Source of the DNA: CAZWUZ01 sp964637655 [NCBI: uncultured bacterium]
GTDB lineage: Bacteria; DAOPZR01
DNA length: 20,783 bases
Direction: 5' to 3'
Assembly: GCA_964637655.1 (NCBI GenBank)
Contig: CAZWUZ010000011.1
Span: 1 to 20,783 of the forward strand
Made by a program: the position numbers and the translations under genes. Positions 6,135 through 11,510 of this stretch are shown piece after piece. The notes beneath the pieces are model-generated. The model was not told where the DNA came from. It made no database searches and was given only the letters and a program-made list of their open reading frames with translations. Positions within the stretch are counted from its first letter, which is position 1; the number at the start of each line of letters is the position of its first letter.

Positions 6135-7060
6135 TGGGGCCGCTTTACGACCTTACGGTCGTCTTCATCCTCGGCGGCTGTGTCGGTTCGTTTGCCAATG
6201 TCGTTATCTGGCGCCTGCCGCTGCTGCTCTTTGCGCGTGACTGGCGGAAACATACCGATGCTGCTTCCCGGCGCGAACTGCTCGAACTGATCGATGACGA
6301 TGCCACGCGGGCGAAGGAAAAACTCGATACCGCGCTGAATCGCGACCTCAACATTATCACCACGCTGTCGCACTGTCCGCATTGCCGCCGCACGCTCACC
6401 GCGCGCGACCTGGTACCGCTGCTCTCGTGGCTCTTCCTGCGCGGAAAATGCCGTACCTGCGGCGGACGCATCAGCGCGCGATACCCGCTGGTCGAGCTGC
6501 TGTGCGGGCTGACGGCGGCTGCCTGCTGGCTGCGTTTTGCGCATGATCCGCTCTCGTTCGGCATTTTCGCGGCGCTCGGGCTGCTGCTCATCATCGTGTT
6601 TTTCATCGACCTCGATTATCGCCTGATTTTCGACGAACTGACCTATCCCGCGCTGGCGCTGGGGCTGCTCGCAGGGGCGTGGACACATTACCCGTGGCAG
6701 GAAGTGGTGCCGCACCTGTGGGGCGTCGTGCGCGCAGGGACGGGGGCGCTGGCCGTGGCCGGGACGGGATGGACGATTTACGCCGTGGGGCAGAAACTCT
6801 ACGGGGCCGAGGTTTTCGGGCTGGGTGACGTGAAACTGCTCGCGGTGCTGGGTGCGCTGCTGGGCTGGCAGCACGGGCTGCTGCTGCTGTTTCTGGCCTT
6901 CTGCTACGGATCGGTATTCGGGGTCGGAATGGTGGTGCTGCGCGTGGCGACGATGAAGTCGCTGGTGCCGTTCGGGCCGTACCTGGTCTTTGCCGCGTTC
7001 ACGGTCATGCTTGCGGGCCCGGAACTGCTGGCGGCCTACCACGACCTGATGCGCCTGTGA
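6134..7060 (+). CDS. Prepilin peptidase (type IV leader peptidase, A24)
   Basis: This 308-aa inner-membrane aspartic peptidase cleaves, and usually N-methylates, type IV prepilins or pseudopilins. It has the bifunctional layout: GSFANVVIWRLP at the N-terminus; a cytoplasmic loop with a four-cysteine zinc site, CPHC (81-84) and CRTC (106-109); the RYPLVELLCG stretch; and a multi-pass membrane domain with the aspartates of FIDLDYRLIFDELTYP (159, 161, 167) and GLGDVKLL (Asp232). The usual LPD of the first motif is IFD. The segment between the first helix and the zinc site is longer than in classic PilD. The start ATG 6134 overlaps the aroE stop; GTG 6131 is also in frame. It implies type IV pili or type II secretion encoded elsewhere. 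It is the last gene of the packed chain. Confidence 0.94.
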   Translation: MGPLYDLTVVFILGGCVGSFANVVIWRLPLLLFARDWRKHTDAASRRELLELIDDDATRAKEKLDTALNRDLNIITTLSHCPHCRRTLTARDLVPLLSWLFLRGKCRTCGGRISARYPLVELLCGLTAAACWLRFAHDPLSFGIFAALGLLLIIVFFIDLDYRLIFDELTYPALALGLLAGAWTHYPWQEVVPHLWGVVRAGTGALAVAGTGWTIYAVGQKLYGAEVFGLGDVKLLAVLGALLGWQHGLLLLFLAFCYGSVFGVGMVVLRVATMKSLVPFGPYLVFAAFTVMLAGPELLAAYHDLMRL

Positions 7061-7063
7061 TGC

Positions 7064-7123
7064 TAATTCCGGTGCCAGGCACTCAACTAATGGAATTACG
7101 GGAGCAGTTTGATACTTTCGGGG
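7064..7123. repeat. REP-like palindromic repeat, copy A
   Basis: This lies just after the prepilin peptidase. Its core is the palindrome GTGCCAGGCAC (7072-7082), nested inside a 7-bp inverted repeat TAATTCC (7064-7070) and GGAATTA (7092-7098). Bases 7069-7103 match the reverse complement of 11376-11410 at 34 of 35 positions (T7091 differs). After nine extra bases (7104-7112) the match resumes as TACTTTCGGG (7113-7122) against TACTTTTGGG. It fills most of the 85-base gap before aroC. No convincing aroC promoter was found in this gap. Confidence 0.85.
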
Positions 7124-7145
7124 CGAATACAGAAGGATGGGGTGG

Positions 7146-8277
7146 ATGATGCGCTACCTTACAGCTGGTGAATCACACGGGCCCGCGCTGACGGGCATTA
7201 TTGAGGGGCTCCCCGCAGGGATACCGCTCGAACTGAAACAGATCAATGCCGACCTTGCGCGGCGGCAGGGGGGCTATGGCCGCGGCGGGCGCATGCAGAT
7301 CGAAAAGGACACCGCGGATATTCTCTCGGGGGTACGTTTCGGCAAGACGCTGGGGAGCCCGGTGACGGTATTGGTACGCAACCGCGACCATGCCAACTGG
7401 GAGAAGATCATGGGGGCGCACGCGCATCGCACGGACGAGCGCGCGGTCACCTGCCCGCGTCCCGGGCATGCCGATCTCCCCGGCGCGCTCAAATACGGGT
7501 TCGACGATATCCGCAACGTGCTCGAACGCGCCAGCGCGCGGGAAACCGCGGTGCGGGTCGCGCTCGGCAGCATCGCGAAACAGTTCCTCGCGCGTTTCAT
7601 GGTGCATATCGCGTCACGCACTGTCGCCATCGGCACGGTGGCGACGTCGCGCACGATCACGGACACGGAACGTATCGAGTCCTGCCCGGTGCGCTGTGGT
7701 GACAGCGCTGCAGCGAAGAAGATGATGCGCGCTATCGACGCGGCAAAGAAAAAGGGTGATACGCTGGGCGGGATCATCGAGGTGACGGCGGTCAACCTGC
7801 CGGTGGGGCTCGGCTCGCATGTGCAGTGGGACCGCCGGCTCGACGCCCGCCTGGCCGCGGCGGTTATGGGCGTTCCTGCCATCAAGGGAGTTGAGTTCGG
7901 GCTCGGGTTTGGCGTGGCGGCGCTGCCCGGGTCGAAAGTGCACGACCCTATCATCCGCCAGGGACGGGCGCTGGCCTACGCGGGTAATAATGCCGGGGGC
8001 GTGCTGGGGGATCAGCAGCGGCGCGCCGCTGGTCATTCGTGCGGCGATGAAGCCGATTCCGACGCTGATGCGCCCGCTGCCGACGGTCGACCTGAAAACC
8101 GGGAAGAAGGCCGACGCGGCGCAGGAACGGTCGGACACCTGCGCGGTGCCCGCGGCGGGCGTGGTACTCGAGGCGGTGGTCGCTCTCGAACTGGCGGCAC
8201 ACTTCATGGAAAAATTCGGCGGCGATTCGCTGCCGGAGACGCGGCGCAATTTCGAACAGTACCTGGCGACGCTGTGA
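7146..8277 (+). CDS. aroC: Chorismate synthase, frameshifted in this sequence
   Basis: Chorismate synthase converts EPSP to chorismate using reduced FMN. The first frame gives the family N-terminus [53 protein letters not shown] and [13 protein letters not shown], up to NNAGGVLG (about 8009). The expected [20 protein letters not shown], the conserved [20 protein letters not shown] and an end at 8277 are in the +1 frame. The break is in the G-run 8006-8010. Two missing Gs restore the family's GG-x-x-GGIS pattern; one extra G would also restore frame. All active-site motifs survive across the two halves, so a sequencing or assembly error, or a very recent mutation, is likelier than an old pseudogene. 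Start 7146 is preferred: AAGGA lies eight bases upstream and the product begins MMRYLTAG. Confidence 0.9.
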
Positions 8278-8477
8278 GCGGTTTGCCGGAGCAGCGCGTG
8301 CAGCCGCCCGACGCGGCGGCGAACCTGCGTGCCGCGCTGGAAGTGACGGAACTGGCTCTCGACCTGCGGCGGGCCTGGCTGCAGCAGCAGCATCCGGGAC
8401 TTTCCGCTGACGAGGTGACCGGACTCCTCTACCGCGAAATCAGGCAGGCGAAGGAACAGGCATGGAAAACCTGCTGA
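8274..8477 (+). CDS. 67-aa helical protein paired with nucleotidyltransferase
   Basis: GTG at 8274 overlaps the aroC stop (GTGA at 8274-8277), and the ORF overlaps the following nucleotidyltransferase gene by 16 bases. The product is small, rich in Leu/Ala/Arg/Gln and predicted all-helical: [17 protein letters not shown] (about 17-33), then [19 protein letters not shown] (38-56). The pattern of a helix with ELAL.LRR followed by [11 protein letters not shown] resembles small uncharacterised proteins I associate with loci encoding AbiEii-like nucleotidyltransferases, but this is recollection of a pattern and not a search result. It may be an antitoxin or partner of the next gene product. It is in the same frame as the first half of aroC, so the aroC frameshift makes an artificial fusion of the two. 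Confidence 0.7.
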   Translation: MSGLPEQRVQPPDAAANLRAALEVTELALDLRRAWLQQQHPGLSADEVTGLLYREIRQAKEQAWKTC

Positions 8478-8977
8478 CTGAGACACTCTACGCTACGGTC
8501 GACCTGCTGGAACGCTACCAGTACCGCTACGCACTGGCCGGTGGTCTGGCGGTCAGCATGCTGGCGGCACCGCGGGCGACGGTGGATATTGACCTCTGCG
8601 TCATGCTGACCACGGAGGAATTCCCGCTGCTGTTCGACCGGCTGCGAACGATGCTGCCGGGGCTGTTTATCCATCCGCAGCCCATGCATTTTGCGCAGGT
8701 GGACATCCACCGTGTCGTGCATCTTGCCACGCCGCGCGAACTGATCATCGATTTCATCGTGCCGCATGACCGGGCATTCACAGAGAGCGCCATGCAGCGG
8801 CGGCTGATGGTTACCTTCGCCGGGCGGACGCTCCCGGTGCTGACGCCTGAGGATTTGGTGGTGCTCAAAACCTGGGCCGGTCGGACGCAGGACCTGCTCG
8901 ATATCGCCGCGCTCAGGCACAGCAGCGGCGACGGATTTGACGGCGGCTATCTGCGCCGGTGGGGAATTAACGGCTGA
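8462..8977 (+). CDS. Small nucleotidyltransferase, AbiEii/MNT-like
   Basis: The 171-aa product has a polymerase-beta-like nucleotidyltransferase core: LAGGLAVSM (Gly27-Gly28), then RATVDIDL with metal-binding Asp42 and Asp44 thirteen to fifteen residues later, and a third acidic residue in ELIIDFIVP (Asp97). The C-terminal LTPEDLVVLKTWAGRTQDLLDI (Lys136, Arg141, Asp144, Asp147) is typical of AbiEii-like or related toxin/antitoxin nucleotidyltransferases. Those families transfer a nucleotide to RNA or to a partner protein. All three acidic residues are present, so it is probably active. AAGGA (8451-8455) lies six bases before the ATG, inside the 67-aa gene it overlaps. No HEPN gene is adjacent. 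The substrate is unknown. Confidence 0.82.
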   Translation: MENLLTETLYATVDLLERYQYRYALAGGLAVSMLAAPRATVDIDLCVMLTTEEFPLLFDRLRTMLPGLFIHPQPMHFAQVDIHRVVHLATPRELIIDFIVPHDRAFTESAMQRRLMVTFAGRTLPVLTPEDLVVLKTWAGRTQDLLDIAALRHSSGDGFDGGYLRRWGING

Positions 8978-8990
8978 GCAACGCAGGCCG

Positions 8991-9019
8991 TTGACATGGT
9001 GACAACGGTAAATTACTAT
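8991..9019 (+). promoter_or_regulatory. Sigma-70-like promoter of the aldehyde dehydrogenase gene
   Basis: A perfect -35 box TTGACA (8991-8996) and a -10 box TACTAT (9014-9019, 4 of 6 consensus) are separated by 17 bases. Transcription would begin near 9026, leaving a leader of about 20 bases before the ATG at 9047. The -35 box lies within an imperfect dyad, TTGACATGGTGACAA (8991-9005), which could be an operator; that part is speculative. Confidence 0.6.
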
Positions 9020-9046
9020 CAGTGTCCGGAAGATGGGGAGAAGAAC

Positions 9047-10474
9047 ATGATCAGCGAACGCGAAATCAAGAAGGTGGTCGAACAGGTGGTGGCGGAGGTG
9101 GCGCGCGGCAGCAAGCCGGGCGCGGCGCCGGCCGCCGGCGGCGGCGACGGGGTCTTTGCCGACATGGAGCAGGCCATCGCCGCGGCGAAAGAGGCGCAGC
9201 CGCGCCTGCTGGCGCTCGGCCTGGAGAAGCGCAAAACGCTGATCGCGGCCATCCGCCAGACGGCGCTCGACCATGCCGAACTGCTCGGGCGCGAGGCGGT
9301 GCAGGAGACCGGGCTGGGGAAGATGCCCGACAAGATGCTGAAGATCCGCCTCGCGGCGACCAAGACGCCGGGCGTCGAGGACATCGAACCCTACGCGTTT
9401 TCCGGAGATGACGGCATGACGCTCGTCGAACGCGCCCCGTTCGGCGTCGTCGGGGTTATCACCCCGTCAACCAACCCGGCGGAGACGGTGCTCAACAACG
9501 GCATCGGGCTTATCGCTGCGGGAAATACCGCGGTCTATAATTTCCATCCCGGGGCGAAACGCGTTTCGGCGAAAACGGTGCAGCTGATGAATCGCGCCAT
9601 GGTCGCGGCCGGCGGCCCGCCCAACGTCGTCACCTGCATTCCTGAGCCGACGCAGGAGAGCGCTTCGGCGCTGATGCAGCACAAGGCCATCCGCATGATG
9701 CTCGTCACGGGCGGCGGCGACGTGGTCAAACTGGCGCTGCGCAGCGGCAAGCGCTGTATCTGCGGCGGTCCGGGTAATCCGCCGGTGGTGGTGGACGAGA
9801 CGGCGGATATTCCCGTCGCGGCAAAACATATTGTCGACGGGGCGTCGTTCGACCACAACGTGCTCTGCATCGCGGAAAAAGAGGTCTTTGTCGTCGATGA
9901 AGTTGCCGACCAGCTGCTGCGCGAGATGCAGAACCACGGAGCGCAGCTGCTCACGGCGTCGCAGACGGCGAATGCGGTGCGCGCTATTGTCACGAAGGAC
10001 CCGACGGGGAGCGGGGTGCGCCATCCCGTGGTGAGCAAGCAGTTCGTTGGCAAGTCGGTCGAGGTCATCGGCGCCGGCATCGGGGTGAAGCCGAAGCCCG
10101 GCACGCGCCTGTTCATCTGCGATGTCAAGTGGGACCATGTCTTCGTTATGGCCGAGCAGCTGATGCCGCTGCTGCCGATCGTCCGCTGCCGCGACGTGGC
10201 CCAGGCGATGGACTACGCGCTCAAGGCGGAGCAGGGGAACGGGCACACCTTTATGATGCACTCGCGCAGCGTCGAGAACCTGAGCCGCATGGCGCAACTC
10301 TGCAACGCCTCGATTTTCGTCAAGAACGGCCCGAGCTATGCCGGGCTTGGTTTCGGCGGCGAGGGGTTTACCACGCTGACCATCGCCTCGCCGACAGGCG
10401 ACGGCCTGACGCGCGCCCGCACCTTCACCCGCGAGCGTCGTTGCGTGCTCAAAGATTATTTCCGGATTGTCTGA
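9047..10474 (+). CDS. CoA-acylating aldehyde dehydrogenase, EutE/PduP type
   Basis: The 475-aa product oxidises a short aldehyde to the acyl-CoA with NAD+ (acetaldehyde in EutE, propionaldehyde in PduP). Motifs are ERAPFGVVGVITPSTNPAET, the coenzyme-site VTGGG, GGPGNPPVVVD, the catalytic-cysteine loop FDHNVLCIAEKEVF (Cys274), and the C-terminal KNGPSYAGLGFGGEGFTTLTIASPTGDG. Residues 2-18 (ISEREIKKVVEQVVAEV) form an amphipathic helix followed by a Gly/Ala/Pro linker (about 20-36), the form of a microcompartment encapsulation peptide. The start is ATG 9047 with GGGGAG six bases upstream; an earlier in-frame ATG at 8996 lies inside the -35 region and is rejected. It appears monocistronic, with its own promoter. 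No shell-protein gene is in the window, so EutE versus PduP cannot be decided. Confidence 0.93.
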   Translation: MISEREIKKVVEQVVAEVARGSKPGAAPAAGGGDGVFADMEQAIAAAKEAQPRLLALGLEKRKTLIAAIRQTALDHAELLGREAVQETGLGKMPDKMLKIRLAATKTPGVEDIEPYAFSGDDGMTLVERAPFGVVGVITPSTNPAETVLNNGIGLIAAGNTAVYNFHPGAKRVSAKTVQLMNRAMVAAGGPPNVVTCIPEPTQESASALMQHKAIRMMLVTGGGDVVKLALRSGKRCICGGPGNPPVVVDETADIPVAAKHIVDGASFDHNVLCIAEKEVFVVDEVADQLLREMQNHGAQLLTASQTANAVRAIVTKDPTGSGVRHPVVSKQFVGKSVEVIGAGIGVKPKPGTRLFICDVKWDHVFVMAEQLMPLLPIVRCRDVAQAMDYALKAEQGNGHTFMMHSRSVENLSRMAQLCNASIFVKNGPSYAGLGFGGEGFTTLTIASPTGDGLTRARTFTRERRCVLKDYFRIV

Positions 10475-10516
10475 ACGTGTTGCACATGCACCTGATGACT
10501 TGCACGGGGGATACGC

Positions 10517-11356
10517 ATGGGACGGCCGCCGCGGGTTGATGTCGAGGGGGAATGGTACCATGTCATCGCCCGTGGCAACGGGCGTCAGACGGTTTTTCAC
10601 GAAGAGGCTGACTTCCGGCGGTATCTCGAAGAACTGAGCAAACGGGTGCAGCGCACGCAGGCGTCACTGGGTGCGTACACACTGATGCCTAACCATGTCC
10701 ACCTGCTGCTGCAGCGCGGCAGCGATGAACTCGCGGTGCTGATGCACGACCTGCAGAATACCTACGGCCACTGGCATAACTGGAAATATGCGCGTACCGG
10801 GCATGTGTTTGAACAGCGCTACTGGGCAGCCCGCATGACCGACGACGAGTATCTCTGCAATGCGGTGCGTTATATTCATCAGAACGCGCTTCGGGCTAAA
10901 CTGGTGGCAGAGGTGGAACGCTATCCCTGGCACAGCGACGGGTGGTATCGCCGGGGCGACAATAACGGCGTGCCGCTGGTTTCTGTTCCCGGCTTCGCGG
11001 GTCGCGCCGGGCGGAATCGCTACTGCGCGCTTATCGACGTGCCGGTGCCGCCGGAAACCATGCAGTTGCCGGAGCGCGATCCGGGTGGTATTGAGCGTCG
11101 CAAGCAGGGAAGAAAAGGAGACAATACCCGTGAGCGTCGCGGCCGTCCGCCCATACGGGAAGCGGCAGCGGCTTTTGCCGACAACAATCTCCCCCTGGTG
11201 AAGGTTGAAGATCTTCTGTCGCGGAAGCGCAAGTACGTCAGGTCCCGCCATGCGCTCATCAGGCAACTCTCGCAGGAAGGGTATCGGCCGGTACATATTG
11301 CCGGACTGCTTGGCATCACCACGTCAGCCGTGTTCAAAGTGCTGAACCCTCCTTAG
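10517..11356 (+). CDS. REP-associated tyrosine transposase (Y1 HUH, IS200-like)
   Basis: The 279-aa product has an N-terminal Y1 transposase domain: YHVIARGNGRQTVF (14-27), metal-binding HUH motif MPNHVHLLL (His60, His62), and the catalytic tyrosine in NAVRYIHQNALRA (Tyr119). GHVFEQRYWA (95-104) is typical of REP-associated transposases (RAYT, TnpA-REP). The C-terminus (about 225-279) is a helix-turn-helix-like segment, SRHALIRQLSQEGY...IAGLLGITTSAVFKVL, similar to the DnaA C-terminal-like domain many RAYTs carry. These enzymes nick single-stranded hairpin DNA. ATG 10517 has GGGGG six bases upstream. A palindromic repeat begins about ten bases after the stop, with an inverted copy 4.3 kb upstream, fitting a RAYT-REP pair. 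All catalytic residues are present. Confidence 0.92.
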   Translation: MGRPPRVDVEGEWYHVIARGNGRQTVFHEEADFRRYLEELSKRVQRTQASLGAYTLMPNHVHLLLQRGSDELAVLMHDLQNTYGHWHNWKYARTGHVFEQRYWAARMTDDEYLCNAVRYIHQNALRAKLVAEVERYPWHSDGWYRRGDNNGVPLVSVPGFAGRAGRNRYCALIDVPVPPETMQLPERDPGGIERRKQGRKGDNTRERRGRPPIREAAAAFADNNLPLVKVEDLLSRKRKYVRSRHALIRQLSQEGYRPVHIAGLLGITTSAVFKVLNPP

Positions 11357-11365
11357 CGTAAAACA

Positions 11366-11412
11366 CCCAAAAGTATCCCGTAATTCCGTTAGTTGAGTGC
11401 CTGGCACCGGAT
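11366..11412. repeat. REP-like palindromic repeat, copy B (inverted)
   Basis: The reverse complement of 11376-11410 matches copy A (7069-7103) at 34 of 35 bases, including the palindrome GTGCCTGGCAC (11397-11407). The outer TACTTTTGGG (11366-11375 on the minus strand) also matches but abuts the core directly, without the nine extra bases of copy A. The outer 7-bp inverted repeat of copy A is not preserved here. It begins ten bases after the transposase stop. A T-run (11422-11427) follows the hairpin by about 14 bases, too far for a classical terminator. Confidence 0.85.
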
Positions 11413-11430
11413 AATGTTACCTTTTTTACA

Positions 11431-11459
11431 TGGCCAGGGGGCTGTTTTTCCCCTATACT
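11431..11459 (+). promoter_or_regulatory. Candidate promoter of the giant exported-protein gene
   Basis: A -10 box TATACT (11454-11459, 5 of 6 consensus) is preceded at 17-base spacing by TGGCCA (11431-11436, 4 of 6). Start of transcription would fall near 11466. The spacer holds a 5-bp dyad AGGGG/CCCCT (11436-11440 with 11450-11454) around a T-rich loop, possibly an operator. This is the most AT-rich spot near the gene and lies between the REP-like repeat and the coding region. Confidence 0.45.
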
Positions 11460-11465
11460 AACTAT

Positions 11466-11510
11466 ATGGGCGTTGCCCAGGAACACGCTGGGGCGGGGGA
11501 GGGATTATGA
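11466..11510 (+). CDS. Possible 14-codon leader ORF
   Basis: ATG 11466 opens a 14-codon frame (begins MGVAQEHAG) whose TGA (11508-11510) overlaps both candidate starts of the giant gene (ATGATG at 11507-11512). The predicted transcription start coincides with this ATG, so it would be a leaderless ORF. There is no ribosome site and no recognisable product; it is most likely fortuitous and is listed only because of the exact overlap. Confidence 0.15.
   Translation: MGVAQEHAGAGEGL

Noticed and set aside
7104-7145. TTGATA at 7109-7114 as a -35 box for aroC
   Set aside because: No acceptable -10 box at 15-19 bases; the nearest AT-rich hexamer is only about 11 bases away.
8996-9046. Earlier in-frame ATG for the aldehyde dehydrogenase
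   Set aside because: It overlaps the -35 box and has no ribosome site; ATG 9047 has GGGGAG at ideal spacing.
10475-10516. Three TGCAC motifs between the aldehyde dehydrogenase and transposase genes as a repeat or transposase end
   Set aside because: They are too short and irregular, and do not resemble the repeat found downstream of the transposase.
11397-11427. GTGCCTGGCAC hairpin plus T-run as a rho-independent terminator of the transposase gene
   Set aside because: The T-run starts about 14 bases after the stem, and the hairpin is already explained as a REP-like repeat.
11425-11459. TTTACA as the -35 box paired with TATACT before the giant gene
   Set aside because: The spacing is 23 bases, too long; TGGCCA at 17 bases fits better.
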